From: Pantoea septica
GTDB lineage: Bacteria > Pseudomonadota > Gammaproteobacteria > Enterobacterales > Enterobacteriaceae
Assembly: GCF_002095575.1 (NCBI RefSeq)
Contig: NZ_MLJJ01000013.1
Location: 1 to 64,000, forward strand
Direction of reading: 5' to 3'
DNA: 64,000 bases
The notes below the pieces were generated by a model that saw nothing but the letters and a program-made list of their open reading frames with translations, made no database searches and was not told where the DNA came from. Of this stretch, positions 18,879-28,351 are shown piece after piece. The translations under genes were made by a program, and so were the position numbers. Positions within the stretch are counted from its first letter, which is position 1, and each line of letters starts with the position of its first letter.

Positions 18879-21731
18879 TTGAAATATCTGGTCTCTTTCC
18901 GAACCACGCTGCGCATCTCGCGCTACCTGTTCCGTGCGCTGGCGCTGCTGCTCTGGACGCTGGGCGCGGTGCTGACCACCTTCTTTATCATCGGCGTGCT
19001 GCATGACAAAGAGAACAGCGTGCGGCAAGAGTTCGCCAGCAACTATGGCCAGGCGGAATGGTATGTGCGCCACTCCGCCGACGTGATGCGCGAGCTAAAG
19101 TACATTTCTGAAAATCGCCTCACCAGCGCCAGCAGCGGCCTGGATATGATTAACGGCGTGCTGCCAGGCAAATCGACGCTGCCGCAGTTTACGCCGCTCT
19201 TTTCCAACGGCGACTGCTCCTCAATGAGCAATACCTGGCGCAACTCGCTCGATTCTCTCAGCTACTACATCAACTACTGGAAAAGCAACTTCGCCTCGAC
19301 CTACGAGCTGAACCGCGTCTTTTTCATCGGCGGCGAAAGCCAGTGCCTGGCGGACTTCACTATCGGCAGCAGCAACGTGGATCGCGAACGCAGCCTTAAG
19401 ACGCTGCGCGAGCGCGTGCTGCGCTATCGCAACGGCAACGACGAAGAGCGCCGCAATCCTGTCTACTGGGTTAACGCCAGCGCGCAGCCCGGCGTCGGCA
19501 CCTTTTATATGATGGTGCCGGTTTACGTCGCCAATAAGCTGCAGGCGCTGCTGGGCGTCGAACAGAATATCCGGCTGGACGAGTTTATCCAGCCCGGCAG
19601 CCTGCCGGTGGTGGCCACCATCGTCGATGAGAATTATCGCCCGCTGCTGACGTCGCGTCGCGGCGGCGCCGGTTTCTCGCTTAACGATCTGTCGGACGAC
19701 ACCAGCTGGTTCGGTTATCTCGACGGCTATCGCCAGCTGGTGCTGAAAAAGCCGCTGCCGCCTTCCGATCTCAACGTGGTGTGGTCGGTGCCGACCCGCG
19801 TGCTGGTGGACCAGCTTAAGCTGATGATCATCAACGCGCTGCTGCTCAATCTGCTCAGCGCGATTGTGCTCTTTACCCTGGCCTGGCTGTTTGAGCGCCG
19901 GATGTTCCTGCCGGCCGAGGAGAATGCGCACCGGCTGGAGGAGCATGAGCAGTTCAACCGCAAAATCGTCGCCTCGGCGCCGGTGGGCATCTGCATTCTG
20001 CGTACCCGCGACGGCACCAATATTCTCAGCAACGAGCTGGCGCACAACTATCTGACGCTGCTGACGCAGGAAGATCGCCAGCGGCTCAATGAAATTATCG
20101 GCAGCCAGCAGGTCAACTTCGTCGATGTGCTGACCGGCAGCAACACCAATCTGCAAATCAGCTTCGTGCACTCGCGCTACCGCAACGAAAACGTGGCGAT
20201 CTGCGTGCTGGTGGACGTCTCCGCGCGCGTGCGCATGGAGACGTCGCTGCAGGAGATGGCGCAGGCGGCGGAACAGGCGAGCCAGTCGAAGTCGATGTTT
20301 CTCGCCACCGTCAGCCACGAGCTGCGCACGCCGCTCTACGGCATTATCGGCAACCTCGACCTGATGCAGACTAAACAGCTGCCAAAAGAGGTCGATTCGC
20401 TGGTCACCGCAATGAACAACTCGTCGAGCCTGCTGCTAAAAATCATCAGCGATATTCTCGACTTCTCCAAGATTGAGTCGGAACAGCTGAAGATCGAGCC
20501 GCGTCCCTTTTCGCCGCGCGAAGTGCTCAGCCATATCGCCGGCAACTACCTCTCGCTGGTGATGAAAAAACGGCTGACGCTTTACTGCTTTATCGAGCAT
20601 GACGTGCCGCTGGCGCTGGATGGCGATCCGCTGCGGCTTCAGCAGGTGATCTCCAACCTGCTTAACAACGCCATCAAGTTCACCCACACCGGCTGCATTA
20701 TTCTCCACGCCTATGTGAAAGAGGGCTACCTGGCGTTTCGCATTCGCGATACCGGCGTGGGGATCCCGGGCAAAGAGATTACGCGGCTGTTCGATCCTTT
20801 CTTCCAGGTGGGCAACGGCGTGCAGCGCAACTTCCAGGGCACCGGCCTGGGCCTCGCCATTTGCGAAAAGCTGACCAATATGATGGACGGCGATATCGAA
20901 GTGGACTCCGAGCTAGGCATGGGCAGCCAGTTTATCGTGCGCATTCCGATCTATAACGGCCAGCATCCTGCGCCGCCGCTGCTCGACGGGCTGCACAACA
21001 AAAACCTGTGGATCGATATGCGCAACGACTATCTCGCCGGCTTTATCGAGCGCGATCTGCAGCAGCAGGGCATCGCTATCCTGCCGTATAACGGCAAAGG
21101 CGGCAGCGACGACGTGCTGATCACCGACTATGAGCCGGAAGGCGAGCAGACGCTGCGGGCGGTCATTATCTTCAGCGGCGCCCATATCGATATGCCGCGA
21201 GAAATCGCGCCGGGACACTGGCTGCACAGCACGGCGACGCCGCACGAACTGCCGAGCCTGCTGGCGCGCATCTACCGCATTGCCATTCAGAGCGACACGG
21301 CGACCAACCTTGAGCTCTCAGCGCCGGCGGAAGAGGTGATCAGCAACGACGATATTATGATTCTGATTGTCGACGACCATCCTATTAACCGCATGCTGCT
21401 GTCGGAGCAGCTCGGTACGCTGGGTTATCAGGTGAAAACCGCTCAGGACGGCGTCGACGCGCTTAACGTCATCAGCCGCAGCGAGATTGATATCGTGCTG
21501 AGCGACGTCAACATGCCGAATATGGACGGCTACCGCCTGACGCAGCGGTTGCGTCAGCTTGGCCACGTTTTCCCGGTGATCGGCGTTACCGCCAACGCGC
21601 TGGCAGAAGAGAAGCAGCGCTGCATGGAGGCCGGCATGGATAACTGCCTGTCGAAACCGGTGACGCTGGACGTACTGAAGACTACGCTGGCGGTTTACGC
21701 GGAGCGGGTAAGAAAAGCGCGGGAAGGGTAG
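18879..21731 (+). CDS. rcsC: Rcs phosphorelay hybrid sensor kinase
   Basis: RcsC is the inner-membrane hybrid histidine kinase of the Rcs envelope-stress phosphorelay, passing phosphate through RcsD to RcsB. The 950-residue protein has a first transmembrane segment at about residues 18-40, a periplasmic domain to about 310, a second membrane segment, a PAS-like linker, and a kinase core with His480 (ATVSHELRTPLYG). The ATPase boxes (DTGVGIPG, GTGLGLAICEK) and a receiver domain with phospho-acceptor Asp876 (LSDVNMPNMDG) follow. Translation begins at TTG 18879, since the next residues (KYLVSFRTTLRISRY) align with the E. coli start. It converges on rcsB. Confidence 0.97.
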   Translation: MKYLVSFRTTLRISRYLFRALALLLWTLGAVLTTFFIIGVLHDKENSVRQEFASNYGQAEWYVRHSADVMRELKYISENRLTSASSGLDMINGVLPGKSTLPQFTPLFSNGDCSSMSNTWRNSLDSLSYYINYWKSNFASTYELNRVFFIGGESQCLADFTIGSSNVDRERSLKTLRERVLRYRNGNDEERRNPVYWVNASAQPGVGTFYMMVPVYVANKLQALLGVEQNIRLDEFIQPGSLPVVATIVDENYRPLLTSRRGGAGFSLNDLSDDTSWFGYLDGYRQLVLKKPLPPSDLNVVWSVPTRVLVDQLKLMIINALLLNLLSAIVLFTLAWLFERRMFLPAEENAHRLEEHEQFNRKIVASAPVGICILRTRDGTNILSNELAHNYLTLLTQEDRQRLNEIIGSQQVNFVDVLTGSNTNLQISFVHSRYRNENVAICVLVDVSARVRMETSLQEMAQAAEQASQSKSMFLATVSHELRTPLYGIIGNLDLMQTKQLPKEVDSLVTAMNNSSSLLLKIISDILDFSKIESEQLKIEPRPFSPREVLSHIAGNYLSLVMKKRLTLYCFIEHDVPLALDGDPLRLQQVISNLLNNAIKFTHTGCIILHAYVKEGYLAFRIRDTGVGIPGKEITRLFDPFFQVGNGVQRNFQGTGLGLAICEKLTNMMDGDIEVDSELGMGSQFIVRIPIYNGQHPAPPLLDGLHNKNLWIDMRNDYLAGFIERDLQQQGIAILPYNGKGGSDDVLITDYEPEGEQTLRAVIIFSGAHIDMPREIAPGHWLHSTATPHELPSLLARIYRIAIQSDTATNLELSAPAEEVISNDDIMILIVDDHPINRMLLSEQLGTLGYQVKTAQDGVDALNVISRSEIDIVLSDVNMPNMDGYRLTQRLRQLGHVFPVIGVTANALAEEKQRCMEAGMDNCLSKPVTLDVLKTTLAVYAERVRKAREG

Positions 21732-21760
21732 GCGGACGTCAGCATGCTGACGCAGAAAAC

Positions 21761-21784
21761 CAGACGGCGCCGGAGCGCCGTCTG
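21761..21784. terminator. Bidirectional terminator between rcsC and rcsB
   Basis: CAGACGGCGC pairs perfectly with GCGCCGTCTG around a CGGA loop, between two convergent genes. T tracts are short on both sides. A second perfect palindrome, CGTCAGCATGCTGACG, lies at 21736-21751. Confidence 0.65.
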
Positions 21785-21793
21785 AACAACGCG

Positions 21794-22444
21794 TTAGTCT
21801 TTGTCGACCTGGGTTGCGCTGACGGAGGAGAGATAGTTCAGCAGGGCGATATCGTTATCGACGCCCAGCTTCATCATCGCCGATTTTTTCTGGCTGCTGA
21901 TGGTTTTGATGCTGCGGTTCAGTTTCTTGGCGATCTCTGTTACCAGGAAGCCTTCAGCGAACAGGCGCAGCACTTCGCTCTCTTTCGGCGACAGACGCTT
22001 GTCGCCATAGCCGCCAGCGCTGATCTTCTCCAGCAGTTTCGCGACGCTTTCCGGCGTGTACTTCTTGCCTTTTTGCAGAGCAGCCAGTGCTTTCGGCAGA
22101 TCGGTTGGCGCGCCCTGTTTCAGCACGATGCCTTCGATATCCAGATCCAGCACGGCGCTCAGAATGGCCGGGTTGTTGTTCATGGTCAGAACAATAATCG
22201 ACAGATCCGGATAGTGACGTTTGATATATTTGATCAGCGTGATGCCGTCGCCATATTTCTCGCCAGGCATGGAGAGATCGGTGATCAGAACGTTGGCGTC
22301 AAGCTTTGACAAGCTGTTAATCAGTGCTGTTGAGTCTTCGAACTCACCTACAACGTTGACCCATTCAATTTGTTCCAGAGATTTCCGGATACCGAAAAGA
22401 ACAATTGGATGGTCATCGGCAATAATTACATTTAAGTTATTCAT
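21794..22444 (-). CDS. rcsB: Rcs phosphorelay response regulator
   Basis: RcsB is the DNA-binding output of the Rcs phosphorelay and controls capsule, motility and envelope genes, alone or with partners such as RcsA. The 216-residue product has a receiver domain with phospho-acceptor Asp56 (VLITDLSMPG) and a C-terminal LuxR-type helix-turn-helix (KRLSPKESEVLRLFAEGFLVTEIAKKLNRS). The start is the ATG at 22444 (MNNLNVIIADDHPIVLFG). An upstream in-frame ATG would extend into rcsD coding sequence. One base separates it from the rcsD stop. Confidence 0.98.
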   Translation of the reverse strand: MNNLNVIIADDHPIVLFGIRKSLEQIEWVNVVGEFEDSTALINSLSKLDANVLITDLSMPGEKYGDGITLIKYIKRHYPDLSIIVLTMNNNPAILSAVLDLDIEGIVLKQGAPTDLPKALAALQKGKKYTPESVAKLLEKISAGGYGDKRLSPKESEVLRLFAEGFLVTEIAKKLNRSIKTISSQKKSAMMKLGVDNDIALLNYLSSVSATQVDKD

Positions 22445-22445
22445 C

Positions 22446-25103
22446 TTATTGGTTACCTTGCTGCAGCAGTTCATTGACGTAAGCGTCAATGTCACTGGTG
22501 GTATTTGTAATGTTTGAATCGTCACATGCTTTGATGTGCAGTTCTAACTCTTCACAAAGCTGTTTGCCTGGCGTCAGGTTAAGCATGGCAAACACGCCTT
22601 TCAGGCGATGCGCTGTCTGAGCAAGCATGGCGTAGTCCTTTTCCGCCGACTCAGTATACAGTCTCTTTACATCAGGCGGTACTGTCTCGGTAAACAGCTG
22701 GAAGTAGCCGCCGCTAAGCAGCGGGGTTAATTCCTCGTCTTCTGTACTCTCATCCATGGAATCATGGGCCAGCTGTTGTTCAATCAGTGCCAGCAGCGCA
22801 TCCTGCAGCGCATTGCTGAGATTGAAGTTGACCCGGTATTGCCGATCGTTTAGCGCGTGGTGACCCAGCTCATCCTCCGCCAGCAGCAGCGCCCAGCCGC
22901 TCAGCCTGTTGGGATCGTCGGTCACCAGCACGTCATGTTCCTGTCCTGACAGCCGCTCTGCGGGCGACAGGCAGCGCGCGCCCCAGTTCTCCAGATGTCG
23001 GCAGACGATTTTGTAAACATCTTCTACCTCGATCTCGATAAGCGCGGTCACGCCGTCCAGCAGCTTCTCCTCCTCCTCTTCCGGCCGCGGCTCTACCGCC
23101 AGCGGGAGTTGAATGCTGTAGCGCGTGCCGATATCGGGTTTAGCGAGAATTTCCAGACTGCCGCCCATCTGTTTGCACAGCTGCTTACAGAGGAAAAACG
23201 CCATGCCGGACGCCTGACCGTAGCGATCCTGACTGGTTTCGCCGAGGAACGGGAAGTCGGCGTTCGCCAGTTCGTCGACGGTCAGCCCTGCGCCGGTATC
23301 CACCAGCTCAATCAGCAGACGCTCCGGATGCGCCTCGTCGGCGCTCACCGTCAGGGAGATCTTGCCCCAGCGCGTGGTGGTCAGCGCGTAGTGCATCAGC
23401 GTGGCGAGCACTTTACGCAGCGCGCGGCGGTCGCCGAAGCGCTGCTCGTCGTTGGGCTGCAGGTTATTCACCACCAGCGACAGGCCCTTGCGGCGCATCA
23501 GCGGCAGGCTTTCCAGAGCGATCTCGTCCAGCAGCTCCTGCAGGTTGAAAACGCTGGCGTCTGGCGACCAGTCGTGCGCCTCCAGACGGTTAAGCAGGAC
23601 GATGTCGTCCACCAGCCGCGCCAGGCCCTGGCTCTCGTCCAGCAGGTCGAGCACGGTTTCGTCTTCGTCGCGCTGGCTCAGCTGCACCAGCTGCGCCACC
23701 ACGTTTTCCAGCGGGCGGTTAAGGGCGTGGCCGAGATTTTGCAGCAGCTGCTGGCGCATCTGATGGTTGCGATCCAGCACCTGCTGCGCCTTCTGCAGCT
23801 TTTTGTTCACCAGCAGCTCGCGATCCTGATCGCGCATCAAAAACAGCTGAGTATGGGGCGACAGCACGCTGCGCGCGTGGCGGATCTCATAGACTTCGTT
23901 GTTGATGGTCGCCTGCAGCACGCCCTGATGCTGGTCGGACATATTAATGATTTTTTGCAGATTCAGATGCGGCAAAAGATGTTCTGCGATCTTATTGCTG
24001 AGGATGGTGCGGTTGCTGGCGAAGTCATACACCAGCAGGCCGACCGGCAGGCTGGCGACGATCTCTTCGTTAAGCACGCGCAGCGAGTCCAGCTCCGCGC
24101 TCTGGTTTTCGCTCGGGCGCAGCGACTGCTGGCGCAGCAGCGTCATGCCGGCGAAAGAGAGCAGAAACAGCAGCAGGTTCACCAGCAGCGGCCACAGCAG
24201 ATTATGCAGCGTATCCATCATCAGGCTGGTAAGCGGCACGCGATAGACCAGCTGCAGCGGCGTGCTCGGCAGAGTAGCGGCAATCTCCAGGTCGGGATTG
24301 ACGATGGCGATCTGCGTGCTCTCGCTCTCTTCCTGACCGCTAGCGGCGGGCAGGGCAGTGTCCTGGCGCAGCTGGAAGTTTTCGATCGGCATGTTCTGCG
24401 GCGTCAGATCGTTGATCGGCAGGTCGAAGGCGACTACCGTTGCCAGGTGGCCCGGCTGGTTGAAAGTGGTGCGCAGGGTAAAGTAGTGGTCGTTCTGAAA
24501 CGAGAAGTGGCGCAGCGGCGAGAAGCTTTCGCGCTCGTCCAGCGCGTTGGCCTGCTGCAGCATCTCGGCGCGGCGGCCATCCACCAGCGAGCTGATGGCA
24601 CTCTCTTTATAGCGCGTCGCCATATCCTTCAGCGGCAGCGTAGAGATCATGATCAGGCTATTGTCCTGACCGTTAAGGAAATACATCGACCAGGACGGGT
24701 TCTCCGCGCCCCACAGCGTATCGAGGTAGCTCGACATGCGCATGGTCATATCGAGCGTGCTGCTGTCGTGCGAGCCGAAGATCAGCGCTTCGGTTTTGCG
24801 GCGGGTTTTTTCCAGATAGTAGACGTCCGGACGCAGCCGCGTCTCCTGCAGGCTGCTGTTCGGCGTGCTTCCCGCCGCGCTGGTGGCGAGATTCTCGTAA
24901 ATTTGCCAGGTCGCAAAGCGATAGGCGTCGATGCGCTTTTGCGTCGCGCGCGCCAGATCGGCCATGGCATAGCGTTTCTCGGTCAGCCAGGCGTTGACCG
25001 AGTTGTGAACCATAAAGCCCAGCGCCAGCAGCAGCACCAGATTGAAAATCACAAAAAAGCGAGTGACATTGCCGGATGTCACTGGAAACTTAAAGGGCAA
25101 CAT
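22446..25103 (-). CDS. rcsD: Rcs phosphotransfer protein RcsD
   Basis: RcsD relays phosphate between RcsC and RcsB. The 885-residue inner-membrane protein has two transmembrane segments (near residues 15-35 and about 300-325) enclosing a periplasmic domain. A degenerate kinase-like region follows (QLLQNLGHALNRPLENV, without the active histidine of a true kinase). The C-terminal HPt domain carries the phospho-accepting His832 in AQTAHRLKGVFAML. The gene directly precedes rcsB. An MFS transporter gene ends 20 bases upstream on the same strand, which differs from the E. coli arrangement. Confidence 0.96.
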   Translation of the reverse strand: MLPFKFPVTSGNVTRFFVIFNLVLLLALGFMVHNSVNAWLTEKRYAMADLARATQKRIDAYRFATWQIYENLATSAAGSTPNSSLQETRLRPDVYYLEKTRRKTEALIFGSHDSSTLDMTMRMSSYLDTLWGAENPSWSMYFLNGQDNSLIMISTLPLKDMATRYKESAISSLVDGRRAEMLQQANALDERESFSPLRHFSFQNDHYFTLRTTFNQPGHLATVVAFDLPINDLTPQNMPIENFQLRQDTALPAASGQEESESTQIAIVNPDLEIAATLPSTPLQLVYRVPLTSLMMDTLHNLLWPLLVNLLLFLLSFAGMTLLRQQSLRPSENQSAELDSLRVLNEEIVASLPVGLLVYDFASNRTILSNKIAEHLLPHLNLQKIINMSDQHQGVLQATINNEVYEIRHARSVLSPHTQLFLMRDQDRELLVNKKLQKAQQVLDRNHQMRQQLLQNLGHALNRPLENVVAQLVQLSQRDEDETVLDLLDESQGLARLVDDIVLLNRLEAHDWSPDASVFNLQELLDEIALESLPLMRRKGLSLVVNNLQPNDEQRFGDRRALRKVLATLMHYALTTTRWGKISLTVSADEAHPERLLIELVDTGAGLTVDELANADFPFLGETSQDRYGQASGMAFFLCKQLCKQMGGSLEILAKPDIGTRYSIQLPLAVEPRPEEEEEKLLDGVTALIEIEVEDVYKIVCRHLENWGARCLSPAERLSGQEHDVLVTDDPNRLSGWALLLAEDELGHHALNDRQYRVNFNLSNALQDALLALIEQQLAHDSMDESTEDEELTPLLSGGYFQLFTETVPPDVKRLYTESAEKDYAMLAQTAHRLKGVFAMLNLTPGKQLCEELELHIKACDDSNITNTTSDIDAYVNELLQQGNQ

Positions 25104-25123
25104 AGCGTGTCAGGCACCTGAAA

Positions 25124-26278
25124 TCATCGCGCAACCAGTCGGGCACTGGCGGCCACAGCCAGCAGCAGCAGCGCGATGAGCAGAAAGGCACCGCTGAGGC
25201 TCAGCCATTGAGAAATAAATCCGATTAAGGCCGGACCTGAGAGAATACCCGCATATCCCAGCGTTGTCATGGCGGAAATCCCGAGATTCGAGGGCATATC
25301 CTGTTGATTCCCGACAGCATTGAATAACATCGGCACCGTATTAGACAAACCGAAGCCCACCAGCAGGAAAGCGAGCAGCGCCATCTGCGGCCACGGCAGA
25401 AATACCGCCAGCGCCAGGCCGGCCGACGCGGTCAGCGCGCCCGTCAGCATCACAGAAAAGCGGCCGAAGCGGTGAATAATGCGGTCGCCGGTCAGGCGGC
25501 CGATGGTCATTGCTACCGAGAAGACCGCATAGCCCAGTCCGGCGTGCGCGGTGGACATCTCGGGGCGCTGCAGCAGCAGCAGCGCGCCCCAGTCGAGCAC
25601 GGCGCCTTCGGCGAGAAACAGAATAAAGCAGAGCAGGCCGAGAAAGGCGACGAAGCCGCGCGGCACCACCAGCCACGGCTGATCGGGCTGATGCAGGCGT
25701 TCGCTCATCAGCGTCGGCAGGCTGGCCGCCAGCAGCAGCGCCATCAGAAGCAGCACCAGCGCCACCGACGCCAGCGGCGACAGACCGGCGCCCAGCAGCA
25801 GGCTGATCGCGCCCGCGCCCAGAATGCCGCCGAGGCTAAAGAAGCCGTGGAAGCCGGACATCATCGGCTTGCCGGCCGCTTTTTCCACCTCGACCGCCTG
25901 CACGTTCATCGCCACGTCCAGCATGCCCAGCCCGGCGCCGAAAACCATCAGCGTCGCGGCCATCATCCACATGACTTCCAGCGTCGCCAGCAGCGGCAGC
26001 ATCGCCAGGATCACCAGCGTCGAGCCGAACATGACCCGGCGACAGCCGAAACGGCCTACCAGCGCGCCGGTAACCGGCATCGCCGCCAGCGATCCGATGC
26101 CGAGACAGAGCAGCAGCGCGCCCAGCGATGCGCCGCTCAGCGCCAGCCGCTCGCTGGCGAAGGGCACCAGCGGCGCCCAGGCGGACATGCCGAGACCGGC
26201 AATAAGAAAAACAAGGCGTGTTCCCAGACTGACTCGGCTGTGAAGTTTCCTGGGTGGGGCGGCGTCCATTGCGGTCAT
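25124..26278 (-). CDS. MFS transporter, YbjJ-like
   Basis: A major facilitator superfamily protein of 384 residues with about 12 transmembrane helices. The motif-A region between helices 2 and 3 reads GALVGRFGCRRVM, and the helix 8-9 loop reads GDRIIHRFGRF. The segment DVAMNVQAVEVEKAAGKPMMSGFHGFFSLGG resembles the YbjJ/FucP-like group, but the substrate cannot be predicted. The start at ATG 26278 (MTAMDAAPPRK) is preferred; an in-frame ATG at 26320 would add a 14-residue hydrophobic leader, and neither has a strong ribosome binding site. It sits 20 bases upstream of rcsD. Confidence 0.8.
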   Translation of the reverse strand: MTAMDAAPPRKLHSRVSLGTRLVFLIAGLGMSAWAPLVPFASERLALSGASLGALLLCLGIGSLAAMPVTGALVGRFGCRRVMFGSTLVILAMLPLLATLEVMWMMAATLMVFGAGLGMLDVAMNVQAVEVEKAAGKPMMSGFHGFFSLGGILGAGAISLLLGAGLSPLASVALVLLLMALLLAASLPTLMSERLHQPDQPWLVVPRGFVAFLGLLCFILFLAEGAVLDWGALLLLQRPEMSTAHAGLGYAVFSVAMTIGRLTGDRIIHRFGRFSVMLTGALTASAGLALAVFLPWPQMALLAFLLVGFGLSNTVPMLFNAVGNQQDMPSNLGISAMTTLGYAGILSGPALIGFISQWLSLSGAFLLIALLLLAVAASARLVAR

Positions 26279-26320
26279 AGTGATATTCGTGAGTATTAAA
26301 GCGACGAAGTGTAGCATCAA

Positions 26321-26789
26321 AGCCGCGGCCGCATGCGCTGCCGGGAAGGGCAGAGTAGCGATAAAGCGGCGTGAAAGTCGGCATTTTAACGACTTTTATC
26401 CCGTCTCTGAATTTTTCCAGAACTTTCCTGGCAACGTTCCAAAAAAGCTGATGAGCTAAGCGTCACTTTTCCGCCTGGCTCGTTACGCTTCTGACCCGCC
26501 CAATTGGGCTGGCGTCGCCAGGCGCTGACCCGCCGCTATCGGTAAGGCGATGATATTCGCAACGCTTTACGCCGATATTTCTGGCGCACCCGCCAGAGCG
26601 TTTAAATAAGACCGGCATGCTCTGAGGCGAGGCGCTTTATTACGGTGATAAATTAACATGGGGAATATTCAGCATCTTCATTAGCCAGACGTGCGATTAT
26701 TCGCAATAAGTGCCGGCCGTCGGCAGGGTTATTTTAAAGGCGTTAATTAAGTTTACTTTCGGATTCGGGGGGAAGGTCAAATTATGGGC
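26321..26789. other. Non-coding stretch between the MFS gene and micF
   Basis: No convincing gene was seen. A short hairpin (TCTGGCG and CGCCAGA around CACC) lies at 26580-26597 without a T tract. The stretch becomes AT-rich towards micF. Promoters for the MFS-rcsD-rcsB unit may lie at its left end, but none could be assigned. Confidence 0.5.
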
Positions 26790-26883
26790 AAAAAAAATGC
26801 CGGACATACAGGTCCGGCGGGAAATTAGGGTAAACATCTCATTCGGGGTGAATGAAGGTAATAATGAAATAAATGATGATAGC
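26790..26883 (-). ncRNA. micF: MicF antisense small RNA
   Basis: On the minus strand the 94-base stretch begins GCTATCATCATTTATTTCAT, continues with ATTACC and ATTCA, includes GTTTACCC, and ends in a hairpin (GCCGGAC and GTCCGGC around CTGTAT) followed by eight T residues. This follows the E. coli MicF order (5' GCTATCATCATTAA, GTTTACCCCTATTT, terminator hairpin, U tract). MicF represses translation of the porin OmpF by base pairing through its 5' end. As in E. coli it is divergent from ompC, and shared OmpR control is expected. Confidence 0.92.
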
Positions 26884-27204
26884 GGGATCTATTGTATTCT
26901 CAGATGACGTATATGTTTTATCATTCAGTGCTCATATGGCAACGCATGTAATACCATGAAAGTAAAAGTATAAAAATCGGTTTGATATTTTGTGCGATAA
27001 TTTTTATCGATACGTGCTGGTTATTAGTTCCGCAATTATTACATCTGGAAATAACTGTTACGCATTATGAAACAGATTTGGAAATTTCGTAGCATTTTCG
27101 TGATGGCTTATTGCGCTTTATAAAATAACAATGGCGTGCCGGCTGAATTTTTAAGCGTTCAGCTCGCAGTGGCAAAAATAAGGCATATAACAGAGGGCAA
27201 TAAA
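26884..27204. promoter_or_regulatory. Divergent micF/ompC control region and ompC leader
   Basis: This strongly AT-rich region separates micF and ompC and should hold their promoters and OmpR sites; no individual OmpR box could be assigned reliably by eye. The last 40 bases before ompC (CAGTGGCA, GGCATATAACAGAGGG) closely resemble the E. coli ompC leader, which in that organism is the pairing target of sRNAs such as MicC. GAGGG serves as the ribosome binding site. Confidence 0.6.
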
Positions 27205-28317
27205 ATGAAACGTCGCGTTCTCTCCCTGATGATCCCTGCGCTGCTGATCGCAGCGGGCTCTGCAAGCGCAGCGGAAATCTACAATAAAGACGGAAACAAA
27301 TTAGACCTGTTCGGCAAAGTCGACGGTCTGCACTATTTCTCAGACAACGACGGTAATGACGGCGATCAGTCTTACCTGCGCTTCGGCTTCAAAGGCGAAA
27401 CCCAGATTTCCGACCAGCTGACCGGTTACGGCCAGTGGGAATATCAGGCGGCGCTGAACACGTCGGAAGACGAAGGTACCGCTAATAGCTATACGCGCGT
27501 CGGCTTCGCCGGTATCAAGTTCGGCGATGCGGGCTCGTTCGACTACGGTCGTAACTACGGCGTAGCGTACGACATCGGCGCATGGACCGACGTCCTGCCA
27601 GAATTCGGCGGCGACACCTACGGCGCGGACAACTTTATGTTCCAGCGCGGCAACGGCATGGCGACCTACCGCAACTCTAACTTCTTCGGCCTGGTAGACG
27701 GCTGGAACTTCGCCGTTCAGTATCAGGGCAAAAACGACAACCCGAGCCGTGAAACCTCCGGCCGCAACGTGCTGGGCGAGAACGGCGACGGCTGGGGCCT
27801 GAGCACCACCTACGATCTGGGTTCTGGTCTGGGTATCGGCGCGGCAATGTTCTCTTCTGACCGTACCAGCAATCAGAACGGCGGCGATCCGGCTATTCTG
27901 GGTCGCGGCGACAAGGCGGAAGTCTACACCGGCGGTCTGAAGTATGACGCCAACAATATCTACCTGGCGGCGATGTACAGCCGTTCCTACAACGCTACGC
28001 GCTTCGGCTCCACTGACGACGACATCCATGGTTTCGCTGATAAAGCGGATAACTGGGAGCTGGTGGCGCAATATCAGTTCGACTTCGGCCTGCGTCCGTC
28101 CCTGGCGTTCGTGACCTCACGCGGCACCGACATTCAGAACTGGGGCAAACAGAACCTGAAAAAATATGTTGATGTGGGCGCGACCTACTACTTCAACAAA
28201 AACATGTCCACCTACGTTGATTACCAGATCAACCTGTTGGACGACAATGAATTCACCGACGCGGCCGGCATCAACACCGACGACACCGTGGCGCTGGGTC
28301 TGGTTTATCAGTTCTAA
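27205..28317 (+). CDS. ompC: Outer-membrane porin OmpC
   Basis: A trimeric general porin of 370 residues. A Sec signal peptide of about 22 residues ([22 protein letters not shown]) precedes the mature start [16 protein letters not shown]. The constriction loop L3 contains [15 protein letters not shown], and the protein ends in aromatic Phe (GLVYQF), needed for assembly by the BAM complex. The ATG at 27205 is chosen for its GAGGG ribosome binding site and proper signal peptide; an earlier in-frame ATG at 27136 lies in the leader. The position next to micF supports OmpC rather than OmpF. Confidence 0.95.
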   Translation: MKRRVLSLMIPALLIAAGSASAAEIYNKDGNKLDLFGKVDGLHYFSDNDGNDGDQSYLRFGFKGETQISDQLTGYGQWEYQAALNTSEDEGTANSYTRVGFAGIKFGDAGSFDYGRNYGVAYDIGAWTDVLPEFGGDTYGADNFMFQRGNGMATYRNSNFFGLVDGWNFAVQYQGKNDNPSRETSGRNVLGENGDGWGLSTTYDLGSGLGIGAAMFSSDRTSNQNGGDPAILGRGDKAEVYTGGLKYDANNIYLAAMYSRSYNATRFGSTDDDIHGFADKADNWELVAQYQFDFGLRPSLAFVTSRGTDIQNWGKQNLKKYVDVGATYYFNKNMSTYVDYQINLLDDNEFTDAAGINTDDTVALGLVYQF

Positions 28318-28325
28318 ACCGCCCA

Positions 28326-28351
28326 GGAGCGTAGCCTGCGGGCTACGCTCC
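28326..28351. terminator. Hairpin between ompC and the TetR gene
   Basis: GGAGCGTAGCC pairs perfectly with GGCTACGCTCC around a TGCG loop, 9 bases after the ompC stop. Its right arm overlaps the last codons and stop of the convergent TetR gene. There is no long T tract, but position suggests termination in both directions. Confidence 0.65.

Noticed and set aside
22995..25121. 708-codon open frame antisense to rcsD
   Set aside because: Very long but Gln/Arg/His-biased shadow frame; rcsD itself is clearly coding.
26710..26907. 65-codon plus-strand frame between the MFS gene and ompC
   Set aside because: It lies antisense to micF and has no good ribosome binding site.
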